DNA of 64,000 bases from contig CAVQEZ010000002.1 of NCBI GenBank assembly GCA_963711635.1, positions 1 through 64,000 on the forward strand, read 5' to 3'. Position 1 is the first letter of the stretch; every line of letters begins with the position of its first letter. Source of the stretch: CADEED01 sp963711635. Its GTDB lineage: Bacteria > Pseudomonadota > Gammaproteobacteria > Steroidobacterales > Steroidobacteraceae. The notes under the pieces are model-generated. The model made no database searches, was not told where the DNA came from, and was given only the letters and a program-made list of their open reading frames with translations. This document shows positions 37,359 through 47,200 of the stretch, in pieces. A program made the position numbers and the translations under genes.

Positions 37359-38815
37359 ACGATCTCCAGCAAGGGCGGCGCGTCCGCGGCAGCGCCAGGC
37401 GACGCATGCAGGTCGACGAACACGGGAATCTCGCTGGCCTGCAGGTCGACGTTGGCCCCACAGTTGAAGCGCTGCAGCGCAATCGCGGTACCCGCGGTGG
37501 GTGCACCGAGGTTCAGGCTGGCGAATCCCGCCGGATAGCGCAGCAAGGTCAGATCGCGCACATCGACCACTCCAGGCTCATTCATGATGGTCCACATGAT
37601 CTCGGCGGCCCGCACCGGTTCGCCAAAAGCCAGCCCGTCGATGTAGCGCCGCAGCCGTGCGTGAATGCGTTCGCGCAGCTCGCGCGCGGCCTGCGATGCA
37701 TTGACCGTGGCGCGGGAGCCGCTCGGCAGCGGCAAGCCCTTCACCACGAGACGTGCCTGTACACCCACACCCACTTCCTGGGCGCCTTCGACGTTGGCGA
37801 AGATGCCGATCGGGCGGATGTCCTCGATCACGGACTCGACGCTGGCCTTGAGTCCGTCGGGACCATCCCAGATGGCCGCCGGCGTGGGGGCTACGAGCAC
37901 GCTGAAGTAGTAAGGACTGCCCAGGTCGCGTTCCGAACTGAATACCCGTTCGATGAAATTGAAGTTGCCGAAAATCGATTGATTGATGTCGAGGCCGCCG
38001 CGCCCGTCGACCACCTGAACCTGTCGAACGCCCGGCACCAGCGACACCGCGGCCTGTATGGCATCAACGGTCCACACCGAGCGCGGCGCGCGCAATACCA
38101 GCTGGCGGTAGCGCAGATCGTTCCACTGCAACTCGCCGCCCGTGAGCGGCGCGGCGTGCTGGATTTCCACCAACACCTTGCCGGCGGCGTCCTGGGCGGC
38201 GTTGAGCTCGCTGAGATTGCTGTCCGCCGGATGCCAGCGATCCAGTTTCTGGTTCGGCTGGCCCGGATCCAGGTTGTGCGCGGGCCCGGGATAAAACGCC
38301 AGCACGCTGATCTCGCGTTCGGGCGTCGCGGCCGTCAGCGCCGCGGACTCGTCGGTGGCGACATGATGGCCGCCCGGCGTCGAGAGGCGGCTGCCGCGCG
38401 GAATGGTGATGCTCGGGAATCCCGTGGGCAGCGCTTCGACGAGCTTCAGCGTGACTTGGCCCCGCGCCTGCGCAAAGGGCCGCGGCAAGCCGAGCTCCTC
38501 GCCGATACGGCTCAAGGCATCGCCGGTCGCCGACACGGCAAACATGTTGTCGTAGACCGCCGCGAGGCCGGCCCACGAGCGCGCCTCACCCAGCGACTGC
38601 AGCTCGATCAACTTGCGAATCACCGAAGCGGAGCTCAGGTCGACGTCGTCGCCGAACAATCGGCGCGCCATGGCGAGCTTCTCGGCGACCAGGCGTACGA
38701 AGGGTTTTGGCACGAAGCCCTGCTGGGTTACGCCGAAACCCGCGGTCGCGGTCGACTGCAACACGCTCTCTTCGATGGCGAGCACGGCACCCAGATCGAT
38801 GGTTGTGTCGGTCAT
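37355..38815 (-). CDS. Baseplate assembly protein J (gp6/gpJ-like)
   Basis: The 486-residue protein has the baseplate J features: LSRIGEELGLPRPFAQARGQ, the beta-rich FPSITIPRGSRLSTPGGHHV, VDAIQAAVSLVPGVRQVQVV, and a C-terminal RERIHARLRRYIDGLAFGEP region before LRYPAGF. GpJ forms the ring of wedge dimers around the central hub in contractile tails. Its start codon lies within the stop of the gp25-like gene and its stop overlaps the gpI-like start. Confidence 0.85.
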   Translation of the reverse strand: MTDTTIDLGAVLAIEESVLQSTATAGFGVTQQGFVPKPFVRLVAEKLAMARRLFGDDVDLSSASVIRKLIELQSLGEARSWAGLAAVYDNMFAVSATGDALSRIGEELGLPRPFAQARGQVTLKLVEALPTGFPSITIPRGSRLSTPGGHHVATDESAALTAATPEREISVLAFYPGPAHNLDPGQPNQKLDRWHPADSNLSELNAAQDAAGKVLVEIQHAAPLTGGELQWNDLRYRQLVLRAPRSVWTVDAIQAAVSLVPGVRQVQVVDGRGGLDINQSIFGNFNFIERVFSSERDLGSPYYFSVLVAPTPAAIWDGPDGLKASVESVIEDIRPIGIFANVEGAQEVGVGVQARLVVKGLPLPSGSRATVNASQAARELRERIHARLRRYIDGLAFGEPVRAAEIMWTIMNEPGVVDVRDLTLLRYPAGFASLNLGAPTAGTAIALQRFNCGANVDLQASEIPVFVDLHASPGAAADAPPLLEIV

Positions 38816-39315
38816 CAGGATGGCACTCCTTGCAGGTTGACGACGGCGCGCTCGCCGGCGATGGTCTCGAACGCGACCTCGACATTGAGCGTGCGGCTCT
38901 GTCGCAGGCGCGCACGATCGGGACCGTCCGGGATGCCGGGCTCGAGCCGGCCGTCATTGAGCTTCACGTCGACGATGCGCGCCACGCGCGGATCGCTCGA
39001 CACGGTTCTGATGACGCCCATGCGCACGCGTTCACGCTGCAGCACGGGGTTGTTTTCGAAGGCGATGGCATTGAGACCGTCGAATCCAAACGAGGTGTTG
39101 AACGGATCGCTGCCGAGCAAGGTAGTTAGCGCCACTTCCAGGTCCTGCGACAGGTTGTCGAAGGAGCGCACCAGCGCGAAATCGCGGCCGGTGGCCGAGG
39201 TGGTGAGCACCAGGTCGCGCGCCAGGTCCATGCCGGGAAAAACCGGTGCGAATTCCAGTCCCCAGCCGAGCAGGCGGGCGCGTATCAGGTCCTGGGTGGC
39301 TTCGGTATTGGTCAT
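38815..39315 (-). CDS. gp25-like baseplate wedge protein
   Basis: The 166-residue protein has FPGMDLARDLVLTTSATGRD, then FDNLSQDLEVALTTLLGSDP and later RVRMGVIRTVSSDPRVARIV, matching the GPW/gp25 family core (R-V-x-M-G-T-R-L and E-P-R-I). gp25 starts sheath polymerisation on the baseplate in T4, T6SS and eCIS. It is slightly longer than the usual 110-140 residues. It starts two bases before the end of the spike-tip candidate. Confidence 0.8.
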   Translation of the reverse strand: MTNTEATQDLIRARLLGWGLEFAPVFPGMDLARDLVLTTSATGRDFALVRSFDNLSQDLEVALTTLLGSDPFNTSFGFDGLNAIAFENNPVLQRERVRMGVIRTVSSDPRVARIVDVKLNDGRLEPGIPDGPDRARLRQSRTLNVEVAFETIAGERAVVNLQGVPS

Positions 39316-39316
39316 G

Positions 39317-39646
39317 TCAGCTTGCCTTGAGTTTCTGCTGGTTGGCCGAGGCGGTGAGCGCCGGTGGTGTCCCCTGGCTCAACCCGGTCAGCGTGTCGAG
39401 CGCGACCGGGGCGCCACTCACCTTGAGCTTGGATGCGGTGCCGGAGGCACTGACCACCGATTTGCATTGCACTGTGCCATTGGGAGTGGAATCGACGATG
39501 GTGCAGCCGCCGATCGTCTTGCCCACGATGCCGGTGAGCACCAGCACCGGCGAGCCACTGACCTTGAGTTTCGACTGACCCGAGGTCTGCGCCTTGCCGG
39601 AATTCGCGCACTTCACGTCGCTCGCGGTGGTCAGCACGCCGGCCAT
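39317..39646 (-). CDS. Small spike-tip (PAAR-like) candidate
   Basis: The 109-residue protein (start ATG 39646) is rich in Gly, Ser and Thr and built of short beta-like repeats: the segment SKLKVSGSPV recurs as SKLKVSGAPV. It has three cysteines (DVKCANSG, IGGCTIVD, VQCKSVV). It lies directly after the hub-spike gene, where PAAR or DUF4280-like tip proteins are encoded. Cysteine or metal sharpening of the tip is plausible. No exact P-A-A-R motif is present, so the assignment rests on size, composition and position. Confidence 0.5.
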   Translation of the reverse strand: MAGVLTTASDVKCANSGKAQTSGQSKLKVSGSPVLVLTGIVGKTIGGCTIVDSTPNGTVQCKSVVSASGTASKLKVSGAPVALDTLTGLSQGTPPALTASANQQKLKAS

Positions 39647-39648
39647 GG

Positions 39649-41646
39649 TTACTTCACCTCCATGGCGCCACTCACGGATACGGAGACGTTGGTGGCCTTC
39701 ATCGTGATGTCGCCGCTGCCGGCGTCGAGCGTGATCGACTTGCCGACGATCTCGATCGACCCATCCTGTTTGATCACCAGCTTCGCACCGCCCTTGGTGT
39801 GCTCGATGGTCACGTTGCCGCGCTCGCTGGGATTTGGCGCGCGCGTTCCCGCCGCGCGCAGGTTGTCCTTGCCCACGCGCACGGTGAGCTCGCCCACTTC
39901 GATGATGCGGTTGCCGTCGGCGTCGATGAGGTCCTGCGACACCTTGCCGGTGTAATCCTGCGGCGTGTCCTTGTCCCCGATGGAGGCGCGCTTGTCCTCG
40001 GACAGCGCCGCGGGCAGGCTCAGCCACCAGTCGCCAGGCTGCGAGGTCGGCCCCTTGCCCGACTGCCACAATGCGCCGATGTCGAGTGCATCGTCCTGCT
40101 GGCCATGTCGGTAGGACATGGCGATGCGCATACCGGGATAACGCGGCAGCACGAGGCCGCACTTGCCCCAGGCAAAAGGCGATAGATAGGCCACTCCATC
40201 GAGCGCCGTGGGTTCCTTGCGCCGCACCGCAAGCCGGCGCGCGGCATTGGCCTTGCCATCGCGCGCGTTCAGCCCTTGCCAGGCGGTGATGGTCTGTGAA
40301 GCTGGCTCGACATTGCCGCCGGCGCGGGTATTGGACGCGCGCACCTCGCCCACTTCGAGCTGCATGCGCGCATCGCGCGCCGCGGTGGCGATCCGCTTGA
40401 CCTCCGTGGCCACTGCCAAAGCCGGGTCGGCCTTGGCATTGGAACCGGGCACCGGTGCCACTGAAGGTCCTCCGTCGCGCTTGTCCCAGGCCTTGTCGCC
40501 GGTGCCGTCGATCACCACGGCCTTGGCGAGCGTCACGAATCCTGCGGTGCGACTCAGCGTGTGGCGCACCGAGGTGATGTACATCAGCTTGGCTTTGTCG
40601 CCGCCACCCATGCCGGGCAGCATCGGCGCGCCGAAGCTGGCCACCAGCGAGGTGGCGATGGCCGTGCCGACGCCTAGCAATGAACTGCCCTCTTTGATCT
40701 CCTCGGGCTCGCATTTCACGACGCTGCCGGGCTTGAGGTCCGGCCGGCCCTTGAGCGTGAGCGCGTAGATCTTCTTGCCCTTGCCGTCGCCGCTCGGCGC
40801 CTCGAACGGATCGGCGTCCTGCGTGGAGTCGGACTCGATGTGCAGCAGGCCGGTGGCGAGTGTGAGCTCGGCGACCTTTTCTTCACCGGTCGGGATGTCG
40901 CGTTTGCCGACGTGCACCGTGCCGTCGCGGATCAGGATCATCTTGCGGCCGTAGAGATTCTCGGATTGCTCGAGGCTGTTGGCGATGTTGCGCACCGCCT
41001 CGGAGTACCGCAGCCCCTGGTCGAAGGTGACTTTCTCCACGCCCTCCGCTTCACCCGGACGTGGCTTGGTCATCGGCCCACGCGCCGGATACGGAGCGAT
41101 GGGCACGCCCGTGTCCTTGCGAATCTGTTGCAGGGCCTCGAAGAAGTTGTCCTTCTGGAAGCTCTCCTTGACCTTCATGGAGTTCAACCGCCAGAACGCG
41201 AGCTCGCGGGCTTCGAGCACCGTGTCGTAGTGCCGCGTACCGGCGCGGCGCGAGATCTTGCCGACGCGGAGCTGCGCGACCAGCGCTCCCTTGGCCACGT
41301 CGGCGCCCGACGGCACACCAGGCAGACCCGCGATGCTCTTGAAATATCCGCCGAAACCACCGGTGTCTTCCCAGTACAGGTGCAGCTTCAGCACGCGCGC
41401 GCCTTCGAGCTTCGCGAAATCCTCGTCGATCAGCCCTTCGATGGTGATGCTGTAGCTGCCGCCCTGCAGCTCTTCGGGCAGGGTCGCATCGATCGAGGCG
41501 TAATAGTCTCGATTGGTCACTTTCAACACGGCGTCGGTCTCCACCGTGCCGTCGTCGTCTTTCATCTTGTGAAAGTGCAGCGCCCAGCCGGCGGCATTGC
41601 CGACCTTCGCATCCTGCAGTTGCGATTCGAGGAAGTCGCCGATCAT
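39649..41646 (-). CDS. Fused baseplate hub and spike protein (VgrG / gpD-gpV-like)
   Basis: Residues of about 1-370 resemble the gp27/gpD hub: VTFDQGLRYSEAVRNIANSL, RKMILIRDGTVHVGKRDIPT, and GSVVKCEPEEI. Residues of about 480-560 match the gp5/gpV OB-fold: PRYPGMRIAMSYRHGQQDDA, LDIGALWQSG. The last 90 residues look like the start of a beta-helical needle: KLVIKQDGSIEIVGKSITLD, then GDITMKATNVSVSVSGAMEV. A single-chain hub plus spike is the VgrG arrangement, while P2 and Mu use separate proteins. It overlaps the preceding gene by four bases (ATGA). Confidence 0.8.
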   Translation of the reverse strand: MIGDFLESQLQDAKVGNAAGWALHFHKMKDDDGTVETDAVLKVTNRDYYASIDATLPEELQGGSYSITIEGLIDEDFAKLEGARVLKLHLYWEDTGGFGGYFKSIAGLPGVPSGADVAKGALVAQLRVGKISRRAGTRHYDTVLEARELAFWRLNSMKVKESFQKDNFFEALQQIRKDTGVPIAPYPARGPMTKPRPGEAEGVEKVTFDQGLRYSEAVRNIANSLEQSENLYGRKMILIRDGTVHVGKRDIPTGEEKVAELTLATGLLHIESDSTQDADPFEAPSGDGKGKKIYALTLKGRPDLKPGSVVKCEPEEIKEGSSLLGVGTAIATSLVASFGAPMLPGMGGGDKAKLMYITSVRHTLSRTAGFVTLAKAVVIDGTGDKAWDKRDGGPSVAPVPGSNAKADPALAVATEVKRIATAARDARMQLEVGEVRASNTRAGGNVEPASQTITAWQGLNARDGKANAARRLAVRRKEPTALDGVAYLSPFAWGKCGLVLPRYPGMRIAMSYRHGQQDDALDIGALWQSGKGPTSQPGDWWLSLPAALSEDKRASIGDKDTPQDYTGKVSQDLIDADGNRIIEVGELTVRVGKDNLRAAGTRAPNPSERGNVTIEHTKGGAKLVIKQDGSIEIVGKSITLDAGSGDITMKATNVSVSVSGAMEVK

Positions 41647-42281
41647 CGCAGGGTCCTCGAGAACATGCGGCTGACCACTTTTTCCTTGATCAGCAGATGG
41701 CGTGGAATGATGTAGGCGACGTGCGACTCGATGCGTTGCTCGGGCGGCTTGCGTTCGAGTACGCGGCGGCTCACGAGCGGCGTGCCGAACTGATCGGTGG
41801 CGCGGTTCGCGATGCGCCAGGCGAACTCGACCTGCGAACCGAAATCACCGGCGCCGCGCATCGAGCCTGCATTCAGCGTCCAGCGCAGCGTGACGATTTC
41901 CAGTGCCACGCCCTGCTCCGCGGCGCCGGCATCGCACACGCGGCGCACCACGCCGAGGTTGCATGGAATCGACGCGATGATCCGGCCGCTGCGTCTCACC
42001 AGCCAGCGCAGCGGTGGCCGCGCGAAGATGGACGCCTCGGGCGCAGCCGGGTCATGCGGCTGAGACTCGTCTTCGGAACGCGTCACCAGGTCGCCTGCGC
42101 GAGCTTCTATCCACTGGCATGCCAGTCCGGTGGGCAGGACCATCAACACCTCGTAACCCTCCTCGAGCGGAATGGTCAGGGGCAGCCCGCCATTGATCGT
42201 GCGCGCCACGGTCACGAAACCTTCAGGAGCCGCGATCACGGGCGGATTGACCAGCAGGTTGGCGAGCGGCAACGGCAGCAT
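41643..42281 (-). CDS. Unknown tail/baseplate-associated protein upstream of hub
   Basis: The 212-residue protein starts MLPLPLANLLVNPPVIAAPE and ends with a basic segment SHVAYIIPRHLLIKEKVVSR. It has no recognised domain, signal peptide or membrane helix. It overlaps genes on both sides and sits between the 167-residue protein and the hub, where phages encode tail initiator or LysM-type connector proteins. A connector between tube and hub is an inference from position only. Confidence 0.65.
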   Translation of the reverse strand: MLPLPLANLLVNPPVIAAPEGFVTVARTINGGLPLTIPLEEGYEVLMVLPTGLACQWIEARAGDLVTRSEDESQPHDPAAPEASIFARPPLRWLVRRSGRIIASIPCNLGVVRRVCDAGAAEQGVALEIVTLRWTLNAGSMRGAGDFGSQVEFAWRIANRATDQFGTPLVSRRVLERKPPEQRIESHVAYIIPRHLLIKEKVVSRMFSRTLR

Positions 42282-42784
42282 CAGTTACCTCCGAAGTCGG
42301 CGAGCGCACCCACACCGACCGAAGCCACGTCCAGCAATTTGCCGAGCGCGCTTGGCTTCGGCAGGTGCGCGAGGCTCATGCTGACGTCCAGCACGTCGCG
42401 CTTTTGCGCGGTCGCGGTGAACGACAGCGACTGGATCTGCATGTCGGTCCGGATGGTCATGGAGGTGACCAGCGCAAGCCCGGTGATCTTGCCGCCCGAG
42501 TAGCTCGCGAACGCGGTGCCGCGCTTGCTCGATTCCGCCATGGTTTCGAGCAGCAGCTTCCACGCGTAGCGCTCGGTGCCCACCAGCACGCCGCTCAAGG
42601 TGACCGTGTCATCGTGGGTCGAGACGATGGCCTTGTGAGAGGTGGAGCCGATGGGAGGCAGGTGAAAGGTTTCGCTGAGCGCGATCTGTGTCACGCCCCA
42701 GATGGGCACCAGGCCGGCGGCGCCGTCCCAAAGTACGGCCGAGGGCACGTTGGCGTAGTTCAGAAAGCTCTTGGTGATGCCCAT
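42281..42784 (-). CDS. Unknown tail-associated protein (167 residues)
   Basis: The protein is beta-rich by appearance: AIVSTHDDTVTLSGVLVGTE, then GGKITGLALVTSMTIRTDMQ and IQSLSFTATAQKRDVLDVSM. That resembles phage tail proteins of the tube-initiator kind and related Mu-like baseplate proteins that pack against the tube. No specific family could be assigned. Start and stop overlap or nearly touch the neighbouring genes, so it belongs to the same transcript. Confidence 0.6.
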   Translation of the reverse strand: MGITKSFLNYANVPSAVLWDGAAGLVPIWGVTQIALSETFHLPPIGSTSHKAIVSTHDDTVTLSGVLVGTERYAWKLLLETMAESSKRGTAFASYSGGKITGLALVTSMTIRTDMQIQSLSFTATAQKRDVLDVSMSLAHLPKPSALGKLLDVASVGVGALADFGGN

Positions 42785-42791
42785 GTATTTC

Positions 42792-44261
42792 TCAATGACT
42801 GATCTTGATGTCGGGACCGGTGCTCTTCACGCGAATGCCGAGTCGGGCGAGATCCTGCGAGATCTGCGTCACCTCGCCGAAGCCGCTGGTGATGCGCAGC
42901 TTGATGCGATGCTGGTCGAGGATGCCGCGCATGCGGGCCAGGGAATCCGGCGAGAATCTCTGGGCCTCGGGCAGCGCGTTCAGGTGCGAGCGCAAATCGT
43001 TGGCGGCCGCCTGCATGTGCTGGATGGAGTCGTCGACCAGCGGCGGCGTTTCGTATTTCGGGACTTCCGACTTCAGCTTGCGCTCGCGCGCGCGGAAGTC
43101 CCTGGCGTCCTTCTCGAGATTGCTCACCAGGTTCTCGAAGATTGCCGTTGCACTGGAAGCACTCGGCGCGAGGTGCGACTTGTCTTCCAGGATCCAGGTC
43201 CACTGATCCTTGCCAATGCCGACCAGGTCCGTGCCGCGATCACGAACCCTGAAGTCCGGTCCCTTCAGAAAGTAGTCCATTTCAGGAACCGCGAACGCGG
43301 CGGTGTGCTCGCCGAATACCGAACGCGAGTAGTGCACCATTTCGCCGCGCACGTAGCCGCTGAAGCCGCGCGCGTCGCCTCCTTTCTTGATGTGCGCTTG
43401 CCAGAGACCCTCGAGTTGCGACGGCGACATGATGGCGAGGGATTGCACGATCCAGGGATCGCCGCTGGCAATGACCGCCCGAAGCCGCGAGTCGCCGATC
43501 TTTTCCAGGCGCCCGTGCAGCTCGATCGGATCGACCAGGAAACCTTTGGTGCGCGCCCTGCCCAGGTCCTGGATTCCATCCGTCACGGAATTGAAATCGG
43601 CGTCGCTCATTCCGGACAGCTTTTCGCGCAGGCGCTGCAATGCCGCCTGCTGCTGCACGTCATTTCCGGTGATGGCCGCCTCGAGGTCGTCGGGCGCCAC
43701 ATCACGCGCCTGCCGCAGCAGCCCGCGTTGCGAATCCGGCAGTTCGTTGAACCGCTTCTTCATGGCGGCGATGGGCTCACCGAACTGGCCATGTTCGCGA
43801 GCGCTTCCCTGCCGCGTGTCGAACTCGGACAGCAGCGAGGCGCTGTAGTCCGGCACGGAATCCGTGATCTTGAGAGGCGCATCGCCGATGAGCGCATCGC
43901 GCGGCAGCGTCAATTCGTTCATTTCCTTCTTCAAATCGGCGAAATGCGACTGCATGGTCTCGCCGTTGAATTCCTTGGGCAGGCCGTGCCCGTCGAGCAC
44001 GCTGTCGATGGCGGTGTCTATCTTCTCGCGGAGCTTCTCGATTCGCCCCAGGCGCTCCACCACGGCATTGATGTGCACGTCCGCAACGTCGCCGACGACG
44101 CGACGCAGGATGTGGCTGCCGAGCGCATGTGCGTAGGATTCGCCGCCGTCGAGGCGGCGCGCCATGTTCTGGCGGAATTGCTGCATGCGCGGATGCTGGT
44201 CGACCATCGCGTGCAACATCTCCCCATTCAACTTGGGGGCAACGTGAAACTTCACCTTCAC
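42792..44261 (-). CDS. Candidate effector with PD-(D/E)XK-like nuclease signature
   Basis: The 489-residue protein is encoded between the tape-measure-slot gene and the tube/hub connector genes, and its start overlaps the previous stop (ATGA). Residues 1-300 are mostly helical. Residues 318-361 read GEHTAAFAVPEMDYF, then RVRDRGTDLVGIG and WTWILEDKSH: Glu318, Asp345, Glu359 and Lys361 fit the PD-(D/E)XK pattern (helix Glu, then D, 13 residues, E-x-K). Alternating strand and helix follow, ending GIRVKSTGPDIKISH. No structural tail protein I know has this motif, so a DNA-cutting cargo is a reasonable hypothesis. No obvious immunity gene is adjacent. Confidence 0.6.
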   Translation of the reverse strand: MKVKFHVAPKLNGEMLHAMVDQHPRMQQFRQNMARRLDGGESYAHALGSHILRRVVGDVADVHINAVVERLGRIEKLREKIDTAIDSVLDGHGLPKEFNGETMQSHFADLKKEMNELTLPRDALIGDAPLKITDSVPDYSASLLSEFDTRQGSAREHGQFGEPIAAMKKRFNELPDSQRGLLRQARDVAPDDLEAAITGNDVQQQAALQRLREKLSGMSDADFNSVTDGIQDLGRARTKGFLVDPIELHGRLEKIGDSRLRAVIASGDPWIVQSLAIMSPSQLEGLWQAHIKKGGDARGFSGYVRGEMVHYSRSVFGEHTAAFAVPEMDYFLKGPDFRVRDRGTDLVGIGKDQWTWILEDKSHLAPSASSATAIFENLVSNLEKDARDFRARERKLKSEVPKYETPPLVDDSIQHMQAAANDLRSHLNALPEAQRFSPDSLARMRGILDQHRIKLRITSGFGEVTQISQDLARLGIRVKSTGPDIKISH

Positions 44262-47200
44262 GGTGCACCTGCCTTGCGTTTTTCTTCCTTGAAGATGGCC
44301 AGGATGTTCTGTGCGCCCTGCTTGCCGCCGACTGAGCCGGTGACCTGCGCCTCGCGCTCGATGTGCGCGAGGATGGGTTCCAGTATTTTCTGAAAGATCT
44401 TGTCCATGACCAGGTTGGTGAGCGCTTCCTTGACGAACTGTTCGACGAGATCCTTGGCCGCGGCCGCCATGATCTGCTTGGCGATCTTGCGGCCGACGAA
44501 GCGCACGGCGGCCTTGCTGCCCATGCGTAGTCCCGCACGCAGCGCCACCTTGCCGCCTTGCACCACGGCGCCCGCCACGGTGCCGGCCTCGGGAATCAGC
44601 GACAGCGCCATGCCGAGTCGGGCGGCGAACAGTTCCATCTCGACTTCGGCGCGTGTGATGACGAGCTCAGGATCGAGCAAGGCGCCGAACATGCGCTCAC
44701 GCTCGTGCGCGCGTTCCAGGTCCATGTCGGCCTTCTGCAATCCCGCGAGAAATCCCAGCGGCGGGCACACCACCGAAAGCATGATGATCTCGATCATCCA
44801 CAGTGCTTCGATCAGCGCCTTGCGGCCGATCTCGGCGCTGAATATCGAATCCACGCCGGTGGCGTAGTAGACCTCGCCCTGGAAGAACTCGCCGATCTGC
44901 TGATGCGCGAGATCGTGGATGCCGCCGAGCATGTACGTGGTGCCGCGAATCGTGGCCTGCCGGTAATCTTCCTGCGGCATGGTGGTGGCGTCGAAGGCGT
45001 AGTGCGCGCTCTCGCGCACCTTGCCGAGCATCTCGGCGTTATTCGACTTCATCTCCGTGAGCACCCGGTAGAGCTCGTACTGCAGATCGGCTGAATTCTC
45101 GCGAAAGCGATCCATGAGCTTGGGCAGGTCGCTGATCTGCTTGATCAGTGGATCGATGCTCTCGGCGGAGCCACGTTGCGTCACCATTGCGCTCTCGATC
45201 TCTTCCAGGGACCACAACACTCCGTGTGAATCGCGGATGCGCTCGATGCCCTTCACGTTCACGACTTCCTTCTCCTTCCCCTTGGAGAAGCGCGAATCGT
45301 TGACCGCGATGAAGGCATTCGCCAGCGACTGCGTGGCGGCGACCCACTCACCGGCGGGACCGACACTGGCGACCGCGGTGATGATGCGGCCCGGCGTGGA
45401 ATCACCGTGCTCCTTGATGTAAGTCGCCGCTTTGTAATTCTTGAGGTGATCGCGCAGCTTGGAAAGTTCGACGTAGCCGCTGAGCTGCGTGACCAGCAGC
45501 CGCTCGGCGATGGGCCCGTATTCCTTGAAGTTCTTGAGGCGTTTGTCGATGCCGTCCTTGGACGCCAGCAACAGCTGCAGCAGCATCGACTGGCAGGTGG
45601 CCTTGAAGATGTATCCCACCGCGTCGTCCATGGCCGGTGAGAAATCGAACATGAAGTGCAGGATCCACGAGTTGACGTTGTCCCACTGCGTCTTCACCTT
45701 GTCGCGGTGCGCGGGCATGCGATAGATCTCGTGCGTGCGACGCATCATGCGGGCCACGCTCGGCACGACGCCCGAGAGATGGCGCAGGAAGCGGATCGAC
45801 GGCGCCGCGACGGGTGCGAACTGCACTGCACCGAAGTTGGCCGAATTGCCCTCGGATGGCCGTGTGAATCCCGCCTGGTTTTCCTTGCCAATGAGACGGC
45901 TGATGTCGCCGGCGCGGCCGCCAATGGCGATGGCGGCGTTCAGGCAGAAGTTGCCGGCGTACATGCACTCCGGGATCTGCAGCCGACGGGCAATGTCCTT
46001 CATGGCACTGATGAGGCCCTGACCGTCGCTGCCGAGCTCGGTCATGGCCGGTTCGCCATCGAACGGCTTGCACTCGAGCGTGATGCCGCCTTCCTCTCCG
46101 GGAGGAAACAGCGCACCTTGTTCGCCCGGCGGCGGCGCGTTCTCCGGCATGAACAGCAATCCGTCGCCTTTGCCGGGATCGCCTTCGTCGCCGGTGCCCT
46201 CACCACCGCCCTCGCCGGAGCCTTCACCGGTGCCGCTGCCATCTCCCTTGCCACCGGGCTTGCCGCCGGCTTTGCCGCCCTTGGCACCGCCGCTGTCGCC
46301 GGCTCCCTTGCCCTTGGATCCGCTCCCGACATTGATTTCCTTCGAGACGGGGAACAGCGTGGCGTCGCCTTCCCAGTGCAGCGTGGCGTCGATGTCCTCG
46401 GTGACGGGTAGATAGACCTCGCGATTGCCCATGCGCACGCGCAACATGCTCGAGACGGTCTTGCCCTCGCCGGCGAAGTGCATGACGTCCTTCACGCGCC
46501 GCTCCACCTCGGTGAACACCGCGGCGGCCACGCCGTCGTCGTGCTCCTTCTGCGTCTCGTCGTGCAGTTTCCTGCGTGCCTGCCGGACCTCGTGGTCGAT
46601 GGTCCCCGTCATGCGCTCGGCTATGAAAGTCAGCAGCCCGGCTTCCCCCGGTACTGCCAGTTTCCAGCGCGTGACCGAGCCCATCTGCGGCGAGGGACTG
46701 GCCGTCTTTATTTCGAAGGGCGGCGTCTTGCCCTTCGCGTACTGGTAATAGACGAATTTTTCGAAGTTGAAGACGCTGACCGGCTTGGAGTTGACGATCA
46801 CCAGCCAGTACATCCCTTTCGGCCCGCGGATCTGCGCGATGAACCCGACCTGGGATCCAGGCGTCGCCACGCCCCACTGCCGCACCAGGTCCGCGATGAC
46901 GGCCTTCAGCTGGCTCTTCAGTTCCGGCAGCTTCATCACGCGCCAGGAGTGTCCGATGGAGCGCGGCGGCGCGGGCTTGTTCGACTTGGTCGGAATGCGC
47001 TTCTTGCCGCCCTCGTAGCTCGGGATCGAGTACTGCTCGAACAGGTCGTCGAAGCGCTCGGCATCCAGGCGCTCCATCGGCGCCTCGGACAAGGGCTCGA
47101 TGATGTCCTGGTCGTCACCGGCCCGGAGCACCCCACTGGCCCTGGCAGCCGCGGCGATGGCGCGTCGCACCTCGGCCTCGACCTGCAGGCGCGTGGCGCG

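Noticed and set aside
37286..39955. Open frame of 889 codons on the + strand across the baseplate genes
   Set aside because: It spans three recognisable baseplate genes on the other strand and has no domain or ribosome site of its own.
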